A stretch of DNA of 39,939 bases from Terriglobia bacterium. GTDB lineage: Bacteria; Acidobacteriota; Terriglobia; Bryobacterales; Bryobacteraceae. Both the position numbers and the translations under genes were made by a program. Below the pieces are notes generated by a model. It did no database searches, was not told the DNA's origin, and was given only the letters and a program-made list of their open reading frames with translations. The stretch spans positions 1-39,939 of the forward strand of contig JAIQEX010000059.1 of the NCBI GenBank assembly GCA_020073615.1, in the 5' to 3' direction. Position 1 is the stretch's first letter; the number at the start of each line of letters is the position of its first letter. Shown here piece after piece: positions 6,912 to 13,836 of the stretch.

Positions 6912-9001
6912 TGGATCTTCTCCATGGCCGCAGTCGAAAGGACAGCAGCCGACAGGTGAGGCAGATCCAGGTCGGCTTCGAAGACCGGCAGGATCTCATC
7001 ATCTACGAAAGCACCGCACCGGGCGGACGGCTGCTCCGGTGGGGGATCCACTTCTGCGGGTGGCCTCGGACGTTCTCCTGCATGTTCAGCGGGATGGGGC
7101 TGTGTTTCTCGATCCGCCGTGCCATCGCCCACGATCTCGGCGCCGACCACGTCCGAGGCGGTTCCGGCTGTGTGGTCTTCCATAAACCGTGCATGGCGTT
7201 TTCGGCCCCGCGTTGACTTGCGATTGAAATCGCGCTCCACAAGCGCACGGATTTCCGCTTTGGCCTGCGCCAACGCTAGCATGTCCGTCCGTGCATTCAA
7301 CTGCCGTTGTGCATACCGGCGAATGACCTTGTTCTGCCAAAATGAGAGCCCCTTAGCGTAGGCCTGATTTACTGCGGGAACAATGATATAGGCCCCCTCC
7401 TGAGAATCCAGGACGTTGACGTGGCCAAGGTCGCCAGGGTCGAAAGTCAGCTCGACTTTCGCGCCCACGCCCACTCGCCGCCTCAGTTCTCCAAGTTCTG
7501 GGCCATTGTATTTGAGGCCTTCCAGTTCAACGCCGTAGTGGAACACAACCCGTTGGACGGTCATCCCCAGCACAACTTCCAACTCGCTGGCGCTCGGCGG
7601 CAATGGAGGCGGGAAGTCGGTTATATCGCTGTGCCACCGATGGGCCGGAGTATCCGTGATGCCGCGATGGGGCGTCTGCAAATATACGTCGATGATCCAC
7701 CTGTGAAGCATCTCGCGAAACGTGCTCAGCAAAACGACGGCGTGGCGGCTCGGATCGTAGTCATCACGTTCCAGGATGTTGCTGAATGTCGTCCCAGGAT
7801 TGCCGTGCATCAGATCGTGGCACATCGTGCCCTGAAATCTTTCGAGCTTGCCCTTGTACCACGGCACGAGGACCTTCGCGTATTGGATGTCCGCGCCGAT
7901 CTGCAAACATGCGCGCTCGAAATGGCTGGAATGGAACTCTGGCGGATTATCGACGACCACAAGTTCCGGCACGCCGTAACATTCCCAGCGGTTTTTGATC
8001 CCGGGAAACTCACGCTGGACATAGGTCTTTGGGAGAATCGCGTGTTTCAGGCACCGCATCACCGATAAGCAACTCGGCGGCTCGAATCCGGTGTAGAAAC
8101 CCATTGGGGAGCGGGTGTGCTCATCGAGGGCGGAGGTGATCGTCGGCCGGCCCAGTGGCAGCATGCTGCTGTCGTCCACCACGATAATGTCGCTGGGAGT
8201 GTGATCCATGGAGACGCGCTGGAGAGCGCGGCTTGTTTCCGGTCCCGTGACGGACACCCTGTATTCCATCTCTGCCCGGCGTTTGCCGTAGCGCGCCGCC
8301 ATGAGATCGTAAGGTGATCTTCGAGCGATCTCACGGTAGATCGTCCGCTGGCTTGGAATCGGAAGCCGGTCGCCTTCTGGACGTAACTGGTTTGCATCGC
8401 TGAGCTGGCGAAAGATCTCCAGGTGCACTTCTGGTACCCGCTTGCGCTCAGGCGTCATGTACAACTCATCAATGACTCGGTCGCTGACGATTCGCGTGTC
8501 TGGTATCGATCGCGCGCCGCTCTTGCCGCGATCAGCGTGTCTCAAGACGATTGCCCGGACATCGCGGCCCGAAGCGATCCACTTTCGGTAATCGCGCCAG
8601 ACCGTGAGCCAGCCGGGTGGCTTTTCGTCCTTGATGCGCTCCGATACCGAACGGATGAGGGGATCCATGCTCGTCCTGGTGATGGCAATGGGCTGCTGCC
8701 GATCGATCTCTTTCAAATACTGCTCGCGAGCCCTGGCGAGCGCCACCAGCTCAGGCGGATAGGCGGAGAGATCGCGGGCGACCTTCGCGGGAAGACCGTC
8801 GATACCCGCCTGCGCATCGACTATGAACGATACCTCACCCCGCGCGAACCCATCGAGAAGATCATCTTCGGATAATGCAGACCATTCTCCAGTTGCGCAG
8901 TTTTGCGACTGCCATCTGCTGCCCGGCAGTTTCTGAAGAATCAGGAACTCACTTGTCCTGACCTTGATCCGTTGTCCCGTTCTCAGCGTACTCAGTGACA
9001 T
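6908..9001 (-). CDS. tnsB: TnsB/TniA-like DDE transposase
   Basis: A 697-residue Mu/Tn7-type integrase that would bind the repeated end sites and join 3' ends to target DNA. The retroviral-integrase core carries D266 (VSMDHTP), D351 (VVVDNPPEF) and E387 (YKGKLERF); 35 residues separate the last two, giving DD35E. N-terminal helix-turn-helix segments lie before the core (about residues 110-240) and a Mu-C-like beta region follows (LGELRRRVGVGAKVELTFDPGDLG area). The C-terminal tail, rich in P and E, is the usual TnsC-contacting region. ATG 9001 is chosen because GGGAGG sits just upstream; it overlaps the end of tnsA by 10 bases. Confidence 0.92.
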   Translation of the reverse strand: MSLSTLRTGQRIKVRTSEFLILQKLPGSRWQSQNCATGEWSALSEDDLLDGFARGEVSFIVDAQAGIDGLPAKVARDLSAYPPELVALARAREQYLKEIDRQQPIAITRTSMDPLIRSVSERIKDEKPPGWLTVWRDYRKWIASGRDVRAIVLRHADRGKSGARSIPDTRIVSDRVIDELYMTPERKRVPEVHLEIFRQLSDANQLRPEGDRLPIPSQRTIYREIARRSPYDLMAARYGKRRAEMEYRVSVTGPETSRALQRVSMDHTPSDIIVVDDSSMLPLGRPTITSALDEHTRSPMGFYTGFEPPSCLSVMRCLKHAILPKTYVQREFPGIKNRWECYGVPELVVVDNPPEFHSSHFERACLQIGADIQYAKVLVPWYKGKLERFQGTMCHDLMHGNPGTTFSNILERDDYDPSRHAVVLLSTFREMLHRWIIDVYLQTPHRGITDTPAHRWHSDITDFPPPLPPSASELEVVLGMTVQRVVFHYGVELEGLKYNGPELGELRRRVGVGAKVELTFDPGDLGHVNVLDSQEGAYIIVPAVNQAYAKGLSFWQNKVIRRYAQRQLNARTDMLALAQAKAEIRALVERDFNRKSTRGRKRHARFMEDHTAGTASDVVGAEIVGDGTADRETQPHPAEHAGERPRPPAEVDPPPEQPSARCGAFVDDEILPVFEADLDLPHLSAAVLSTAAMEKIQ

Positions 9002-9753
9002 CGTTCCTCCCGAAGTCGGCAGCCAGGAGGAACGGGCCAGATCTGCCGGCCGATCGGTGTTCCGCTCACTCTGGAATCCAGGCGGAGCGGTTCCCACCAG
9101 TCGATGTGAAGAATGCCATCGAACACGAGGCGAAGCACGGCGGGCGCCGTCATTCCTTGGGTTTCGCTCACTGCATGCAGGGTCAGCTCCGCTCCGGAGG
9201 AGAATGCCCTACGGATCTTTTCGCGCTCTACCGCCGGGACGTCAACGCAGCGATATCGCAAGACAAGGCCGACGTTCGCCAGGCGGGGCTCGGCGTAAAT
9301 CTCAGACCGCGTCCAGATCCGAAATGGGTATCCATGTTCTGACAGCAGATCGCGGACCAAGGCAAACCGCGCCCGATTGTCGGGCTTGCCGGCCTCCGAG
9401 TCTTCCTTGATTTCCACGACCTCACGATCGGCGCCCCAAGCGACGAGAATGTCGGGGGTGTAGCGGTGCCTTTTCCCATCATGGTGGTATTCGAGAACGA
9501 AAGGCTGCTCCTGCCAGGCGTCCGCATGCCCACTGGCGAGCAAAATCTGGAAAGCCCGGAGTTCGTTTTGTGATTCCGCGTGCCGAGACCGGCCGCTAAC
9601 CACATCGGCGACCTTACCCTGCACACCAGACTTTGATCGGCTCACCGGCTCGCGCACTCGCCGTAGCTGATCAACCTCGACGCGATCCGTGGAGTCGCGT
9701 GAAGCCACAAAAGTCAGCTTGCTGCGACGAGGCCCTTCAGTCAGTTCGTTCAT
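8992..9753 (-). CDS. tnsA: TnsA-like endonuclease
   Basis: A 253-residue protein of the TnsA family, a restriction-enzyme-like nuclease that nicks the 5' ends so the element moves by cut and paste. The nuclease domain shows E60/E64 (RHAESQNELRAF), D101 (YTPDILV) and E114-I-K116 (VVEIKED), matching the E-D-ExK pattern. A C-terminal domain (about 170-253) resembles the TnsA winged-helix region that binds TnsC. ATG 9753 has AGGAGG upstream and is preferred to an upstream in-frame ATG 11 codons earlier. It is first in the tnsA-tnsB-tnsC-tniQ operon, divergent from xre. A tnsA gene implies non-replicative transposition (family knowledge). Confidence 0.9.
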   Translation of the reverse strand: MNELTEGPRRSKLTFVASRDSTDRVEVDQLRRVREPVSRSKSGVQGKVADVVSGRSRHAESQNELRAFQILLASGHADAWQEQPFVLEYHHDGKRHRYTPDILVAWGADREVVEIKEDSEAGKPDNRARFALVRDLLSEHGYPFRIWTRSEIYAEPRLANVGLVLRYRCVDVPAVEREKIRRAFSSGAELTLHAVSETQGMTAPAVLRLVFDGILHIDWWEPLRLDSRVSGTPIGRQIWPVPPGCRLREERCH

Positions 9754-9804
9754 CAATCCTCCTGGCATGCGCAAAAAAGCTTGCATTTCTCCTCGCCTCG
9801 GGCA

Positions 9805-9819
9805 ATCCTTATAGAGGAT
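9805..9819. promoter_or_regulatory. candidate Xre operator in front of tnsA
   Basis: ATCCT (9805-9809) and AGGAT (9815-9819) form an inverted repeat around TATAG, about 50 bp upstream of the tnsA start at 9753. On the minus strand its centre reads CTATAAGG, a possible -10 element. The half-site equals that of the operator over the xre promoter, so one protein could bind both. Confidence 0.5.
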
Positions 9820-9840
9820 GAAAATGCTCCTTAATCAGGA

Positions 9841-9869
9841 AGTCTATCGTAGCTTTAACTTGATGTCAA
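9841..9869 (-). promoter_or_regulatory. candidate tnsABC-tniQ promoter
   Basis: On the minus strand TTGACA (9869-9864) is followed after 17 bases by TAGACT (9846-9841, four of six consensus bases). The -35 overlaps that of the divergent xre promoter. A second, weaker start could use the CTATAAG inside the 9805-9819 dyad. Confidence 0.45.
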
Positions 9870-9887
9870 CACCAAAAGGATTATGAT
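9860..9887 (+). promoter_or_regulatory. xre promoter
   Basis: TTGATG (9860-9865) and TATGAT (9882-9887) are separated by 16 bases. The -10 hexamer is exactly the six-base centre of the AAAGGAT/ATCCTTT dyad. A start at about 9894 would leave a leader of only about 18-24 bases before xre. Confidence 0.6.
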
Positions 9888-9902
9888 ATCCTTTAAAAGG
9901 AT
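9875..9902. promoter_or_regulatory. Xre operator enclosing the xre -10 box
   Basis: AAAGGAT (9875-9881), six bases TATGAT, then ATCCTTT (9888-9894) form a perfect 7-bp dyad. A third half-site, AAAAGGAT, follows directly at 9895-9902. Placement on the -10 suggests direct autorepression. Confidence 0.6.
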
Positions 9903-9911
9903 AGGCGGCCT

Positions 9912-10259
9912 ATGCGCATGCCAGACATCTACGAACAGATCGGGAAGCAGATTCGGGAGCTGAGGACCACCCTCAGGGGGCAAGGCATCAGCCAGGAAGA
10001 GTTGGCACAGGCGGTGGACACTACTGCCAACACGGTCTCCCGCTGGGAGACCGCCACCTATAAGCCGTCCATCTCCGATCTCGAGAATCTGGCTCGCTTC
10101 TTTGGCGCGCCGATTACCGTCTTTTTCCCCCAGCCGGAGCCCAAGTCGCGAACGAACGCCCTTCTCAGTGCAACGGTGGACCTGGACGAAGAGAACCTCG
10201 AAGAGGTAACCCTATATGCGCAGTTCAGAAGAACGCGGCAGGGGAAGAAGAAACGGTAG
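9912..10259 (+). CDS. Xre-family regulator of the transposon
   Basis: A 115-residue protein (113 if ATG 9918 is used). An HTH_3/Xre domain spans about residues 10-65: IGKQIRELRTTL...ISQEELAQAVDTTANTVSRWETATYKPSISDLENLARFF. A short charged tail (about 75-115, ending RRTRQGKKKR) follows. It is the only non-transposition gene in the element and lies divergent to tnsA with shared control DNA holding matching inverted repeats. By context it most likely represses both its own gene and the tns operon, a role known for regulators carried by other Tn7-like and CRISPR-associated transposons. A prophage-like origin is possible. Confidence 0.85.
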   Translation: MRMPDIYEQIGKQIRELRTTLRGQGISQEELAQAVDTTANTVSRWETATYKPSISDLENLARFFGAPITVFFPQPEPKSRTNALLSATVDLDEENLEEVTLYAQFRRTRQGKKKR

Positions 10260-10303
10260 GCTAAGCGGCCGTCTCGCTCGCCCCGGGCCGCAGCACCACG
10301 CCA

Positions 10304-10381
10304 TGTAGGATTTTTTCATTAATCGTGGCGAGTCTTTTCAAGAACTGTGGCAAGAATTTTCAGTAATTCTGTCAACCTACA
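10304..10381 (-). repeat. right transposon end with three TnsB-type binding sites
   Basis: Read inward on the minus strand, the terminus is TGTAGGTTGACAGAATTACTG followed by AAAATT, here split as TGTAGGTTGACAG and AATTACTGAAAA. The second site is TTGCCACAG-N6-TGAAAA near 10353-10334. The third (10331-10304) runs TCGCCACG to AAAAATCCTACA. The core matches the left-end sites. The end is shorter (78 bp) and denser than the left one, the same asymmetry as in Tn7. Confidence 0.75.
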
Positions 10382-10386
10382 CTGGA
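10382..10386. repeat. target site duplication, right copy (CTGGA)
   Basis: Five bases directly after the right terminus, identical to 3579-3583. Confidence 0.85.
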
Positions 10387-10420
10387 CCTTCAACAGCGCG
10401 CCGGCACTACCCGTTCATGC

Positions 10421-10452
10421 ACTCAGACGTCTGTATAATAAGAAGTCTGAGT
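10421..10452. promoter_or_regulatory. padR promoter and dyad operator
   Basis: ACTCAGAC (10421-10428) and GTCTGAGT (10445-10452) are an 8-bp inverted repeat with a 16-base spacer containing a perfect TATAAT (10434-10439). The dyad ends one base before the padR ATG, so a start around 10446 would give a nearly leaderless mRNA. A PadR dimer binding here would block its own promoter (inference from how PadR proteins usually act). The transposon right end lies only 40 bp upstream. Confidence 0.6.
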
Positions 10453-10782
10453 ATGGCAAAACCCGACTCGCTCCAGGGCTCGCTCGATCTGCTGGTTTTG
10501 AAGATCCTCTCGCGGCGGCCGCGCCTCCACGGCTATGCCATCATGTCCGCGATCCAGGAGCGGTCCGGCGACGTGCTGCGCGCCGAGGAAGGCTCGCTCT
10601 ATCCGGCGCTGCACCGCATGGAGGAGGCGGGCTGGATCCGCGCCCGATGGATCACCAAAGACACCGGGCGGCGGGCGCGCATCTATGAGTTGACGGCGGC
10701 GGGCAGAAAGCAGCTTGCCGCCGAGGAATCGCGCTGGCAGGCCGTGGCCGCCGGTGTGAATCGCGTTCTGAGGACGGTCTGA
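10453..10782 (+). CDS. PadR-family transcriptional regulator
   Basis: A 109-residue PadR winged-helix protein: MAKPDSLQGSLDLLVLKILSRRPRLHGYAIMSAI...LRAEEGSLYPALHRMEEAGWI...GRRARIYELTAAGRKQL covers the whole PadR domain. The C-terminal helix (LAAEESRWQAVAAGVNRVL) is the dimerisation helix. ATG 10453 is chosen on family alignment and because the promoter dyad lies directly before it. It is followed one base after its stop by the ADOP permease, the standard acidobacterial padR-ADOP arrangement, so it likely controls that permease. The inducing signal is unknown. Confidence 0.9.
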   Translation: MAKPDSLQGSLDLLVLKILSRRPRLHGYAIMSAIQERSGDVLRAEEGSLYPALHRMEEAGWIRARWITKDTGRRARIYELTAAGRKQLAAEESRWQAVAAGVNRVLRTV

Positions 10783-10783
10783 T

Positions 10784-13441
10784 ATGCCGCTGTGGTCGCG
10801 CATCGCAAATGTACTTCGCGGCGATCGCTTGAGCCGCGAGATCGACGAAGAGCTCCAGTCGCACATCGGCGAGGCCATCGGGCACGGCCGCGACCCCGCC
10901 GAAGCGCGCCGGGCGTTCGGCTCTGCGCTGCGGCACGGCGAAGAGAGCCGCGATATCCGGCTGGCCGTCTGGCTCGACTCTCTCCGCGCCGACGCCGTCT
11001 TCGGCTGGCGCCAGCTCATGAAGAGGAAGACCACTTCCGCGGCCGCGATTCTCTCGCTCGCCCTGGCGATCGGAGCGTGCACCGCGGCGTTCCGGCTGGT
11101 CGACGCCCTGCTGTTGCGGCCTTTGCCGGTGGCGCACTCCGAGCGGCTGCACGCCGTGGCTTTTCAGGGGCTCGGCGCCAACGGCAAATTGCAGACCTAC
11201 GACAGTTGCTCCTATCCGATGTACCGCGCGATGCGTGCCGCCGTGCGGCAGCAAGCCGAGCTGATCGCGGTCTCCTATGCCGACCGCTGCGATTTGACCT
11301 ACGGATCGGACCAGGAGATGGAGAAAGCATATCGGCAATTCGTCTCCGGGGGCATGTTCGGCTCGTTCGGCTTGCAGCCTGCCGCCGGGCGGTTGCTCAC
11401 GGAGAACGACGATCTCCGGCCCGGCGCCCATCCCGTTGTGGTCCTGTCGCACGATTATTGGACGCGCCGCTTCGCGCGGGACCCGCAAGCCGTGGGGCGC
11501 AAATTGCGCATGGGCGACCGCCTGTACGAGATCGTCGGCGTGGCCGGGGACCGCTTCACCGGCACCGAGACCGGCACGGTGACCGACCTCTTCGTTCCCA
11601 TGATGATGAAGAATCCCGTCACCCTGGCCAGTGCCTGGAACTTCTGGCTGCGCACGCTGGTGCAACTCCAGCCAGGGGTGGCCGCCGAGGCCGTTCAGGA
11701 GAGGCTGCGGGCCACGTTTCGGGCAATCCAGGAGGAGCGGGCGAAGACTTTTACGGTCTCGCCCAAACAACTGGAGGTGTTCTTCAAGGAGAAACTGGTG
11801 GTGGAGCCGGCGCCGGCGGGGCGATCCAACCTGCAACGAGACTATCGCCGTTCGCTGGCGGCGCTCGGCATCGTGGTTGCGTTGGTGCTGCTGATTGCGT
11901 GCGCCAACGTCGCCAACCTGATGACGGCGCAGGCGGCGGCGCGGGGGCGCGAGATGGCGCTGCGCATCGCCATCGGCGCCGGACGATGGCGCCTGGTGCA
12001 ACTGGTTCTGGTGGAGAGCGCCTGGCTCGCGTTGCTGGCCACCGCCATTGGAGCATGTTTCGCCTGGTGGTCCGCGCCGTTCATCGTAGGCATGATCAAT
12101 CCGCCGGATAACCCGGCGCGCCTGGCGCTTCCGGCGGACTGGCGGGTGCTGGGATTCGCTCTGGCGCTGGCCCTCGGCGTGACTCTGCTGTTCGGCTTGG
12201 CCCCCGCGCTGCGCGTTTCGGGCGTCAAGCCGGCGAGCGCCATGAAAGGCGGAGAAGATCCACACTCGCGGCGCCGCCTGATCCACGCGCTGGTCGCCCT
12301 CCAAATCGCCTTCTGTTTCGTGGTGCACTTCGCCGCCGGACTGTTCGTCGCCACATTCGACCGGCTCTCGAATCAGCCCACCGGCTTTTCCGCGGAACGG
12401 ATTCTCAACCTGGAAGCGGTCGCACCTCGTCCCCAGCCGCCGGAATTCTGGAACCAGGTGGCGGAGCATCTGCGTGCGGTGCCCGGCGTCGAGACGGTCG
12501 CGTTGATCGGGTGGCCGCTGATGAGCGGCGAGAGCTGGGTGGGGGATATTTCGGTAGGCGGCGCGCCGGAAAGCGAAGTCTACTCCGACTTCCTGCGAGT
12601 CTCGCCTGGTTGGATGGAGGCCATGAGGATTCCCATCACCGGGGGCCGGGACTTTCGCGCCGGCGACACCTATCCCACCGTGGCCATCGTCAACCGGGCT
12701 TTCGCGAAGCAGTATTTCCACGGCGGGAATCCGCTCGGAGAATCGTTCGAGAAGGTGGATGCCGGCGGGCGCGTCCGTTTTCAGATCGTGGGTCTGGTCC
12801 CGGACGCCCGCTCGCGGGACGACATGCGGCTCCCCATCCGGCCGACGGCCTACGTTCCCTTTCCCGCGATCGACGCCCAGGGCACATTGCAGCCGATCGG
12901 CCGGGGGACGTTCGTGGTGCGCACCTCGGGCAGGAACCCGCTGGCGTTGGCCTCGATTCTGCGGCGGGAAGTGCCGCGCGCGCGATCCGGGTTTCGGGTC
13001 GACAATATCCGGACGCAGCAGGAGCTGAACCGGCAGCACACCGTCCGCGAGCGGCTGCTGGCCATGTTGTCGCTATTCTTCGCCGTGGTCGCGCTGTTGC
13101 TCGCGGGCATCGGTCTGTATGGCGTACTGGACTACTCGGTCCTGCAACGGCGGCGCGAGATCGGCATCCGCATGGCCGTCGGCGCGCAAGCCCTGGACAT
13201 CGCGCGGCGCGTCACCGCGGACGTCTTCTCCATGGTGCTGATGGGAGCTATCGCCGGCCTGGCGCTGGGGATGGCGGCGATGCGATACGTCGAAGTTCTG
13301 CTCTTTCAGGTGAAGGCCACCGATGTGGCGGTGCTGGCCGTACCTTCGTTGACGATTCTGGCGGCGGCGGTGCTGGCCGCGGTACCGGCGGTGATCCGGG
13401 CGGTGCGCATCGATCCGGCCGCGATGCTGCGCGCCGATTAA
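10784..13441 (+). CDS. ADOP-type MacB/FtsX-like permease
   Basis: An 885-residue inner-membrane protein of the acidobacterial duplicated orphan permease family. A cytoplasmic prefix (LSREIDEELQSHIGEAI...EARRAFGSALRHGEE) is followed by two FtsX/MacB modules. Each has an N-terminal membrane helix, a periplasmic MacB_PCD-like domain and three membrane helices. Landmarks are SAAAILSLALAIGACTAAFRLVDALLLRPLP, LLIACANVANLMTAQAAARGREMALRIAIGAGRWRL and YSVLQRRREIGIRMAVGAQALD. No ABC ATPase gene is adjacent, hence 'orphan'. Its start is one base after the padR stop. The substrate is unknown; a macrolide-exporter-like or stress-sensing role is only suggested by the fold. Confidence 0.88.
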   Translation: MPLWSRIANVLRGDRLSREIDEELQSHIGEAIGHGRDPAEARRAFGSALRHGEESRDIRLAVWLDSLRADAVFGWRQLMKRKTTSAAAILSLALAIGACTAAFRLVDALLLRPLPVAHSERLHAVAFQGLGANGKLQTYDSCSYPMYRAMRAAVRQQAELIAVSYADRCDLTYGSDQEMEKAYRQFVSGGMFGSFGLQPAAGRLLTENDDLRPGAHPVVVLSHDYWTRRFARDPQAVGRKLRMGDRLYEIVGVAGDRFTGTETGTVTDLFVPMMMKNPVTLASAWNFWLRTLVQLQPGVAAEAVQERLRATFRAIQEERAKTFTVSPKQLEVFFKEKLVVEPAPAGRSNLQRDYRRSLAALGIVVALVLLIACANVANLMTAQAAARGREMALRIAIGAGRWRLVQLVLVESAWLALLATAIGACFAWWSAPFIVGMINPPDNPARLALPADWRVLGFALALALGVTLLFGLAPALRVSGVKPASAMKGGEDPHSRRRLIHALVALQIAFCFVVHFAAGLFVATFDRLSNQPTGFSAERILNLEAVAPRPQPPEFWNQVAEHLRAVPGVETVALIGWPLMSGESWVGDISVGGAPESEVYSDFLRVSPGWMEAMRIPITGGRDFRAGDTYPTVAIVNRAFAKQYFHGGNPLGESFEKVDAGGRVRFQIVGLVPDARSRDDMRLPIRPTAYVPFPAIDAQGTLQPIGRGTFVVRTSGRNPLALASILRREVPRARSGFRVDNIRTQQELNRQHTVRERLLAMLSLFFAVVALLLAGIGLYGVLDYSVLQRRREIGIRMAVGAQALDIARRVTADVFSMVLMGAIAGLALGMAAMRYVEVLLFQVKATDVAVLAVPSLTILAAAVLAAVPAVIRAVRIDPAAMLRAD

Positions 13442-13472
13442 CCGGGTATCCTGAACTGCGTAGAGGCGTTCG

Positions 13473-13829
13473 ATGGATGCCGGCGACTTTCGACGAATTG
13501 CCTTGAGCCTGGAGGGCGCCGAGGAGCGTTCCCACATGGGCGCGCCCGACTTCCGCGTGGGCGGCCGGATATTCGCCACCCTCGCCTCGCAGAGCCAAGG
13601 TTACGGAAACCTGATGCTCACGCCGCCACAGCAAGCCGCCTTCGTGGCGGAGCTGCCGGAGGTTTTCGTGCCCATCGCCGGGGGTTGGGGAAGAATGGGC
13701 GCGACCCACATCCGGCTCCGGGCGGCGAATGAAGACGTGCTGGCCGGTGCCCTGCGCACGGCCTGGAAGCTGCGGCTCGAGAACAATGCCAGGGCAGGCC
13801 GCAAGAAGCGTGCCCCGCGGGGCCGGTAA
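13473..13829 (+). CDS. MmcQ/YjbR family protein
   Basis: A 118-residue protein of the MmcQ/YjbR (CyaY-like fold) family. It starts MDAGDFRRIALSLEGAEERSHMGAPDFRVGGRIFATL, where the residues E-x3-H-x4-FRV-x2-RIFATL are typical. The segment GWGRMGATHIRL follows, then a basic tail. Family members bind DNA or act in small-molecule modification, but no general function is proven. It lies 31 bases after the ADOP gene and convergent with serA. AGAGG is upstream of the ATG. Confidence 0.8.
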   Translation: MDAGDFRRIALSLEGAEERSHMGAPDFRVGGRIFATLASQSQGYGNLMLTPPQQAAFVAELPEVFVPIAGGWGRMGATHIRLRAANEDVLAGALRTAWKLRLENNARAGRKKRAPRGR

Positions 13830-13836
13830 CCTCCCT

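Larger units (their letters stand above)
3584..10381. mobile_element. Tn7-like transposon (TnsA-TnsB-TnsC-TniQ with Xre regulator), 6.8 kb
   Basis: The element is delimited by TGTAGGATGCC at 3584 and ...CAACCTACA ending at 10381, inverted termini both starting TGTAGG, flanked by a perfect CTGGA duplication. Inside are tniQ, tnsC, tnsB and tnsA on the minus strand and an xre-type gene on the plus strand. The tns starts overlap the upstream stops by 4 to 10 bases. All expected catalytic residues are visible (TnsB DD35E, TnsA D and ExK, TnsC Walker A and B). No cas gene, CRISPR array or other cargo is present, so this is a near-minimal autonomous element. The intact frames and exact duplication suggest a recent insertion. 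Confidence 0.92.

Noticed and set aside
10652-13039. 795-codon minus-strand open frame opposite the first ADOP gene
   Set aside because: Arginine/histidine/proline-rich composition and no family features; the plus frame is an obvious permease.
13441-13472. Terminator between the ADOP gene and the MmcQ/YjbR gene
   Set aside because: No stem with a following T-run is visible in the 31-base gap.
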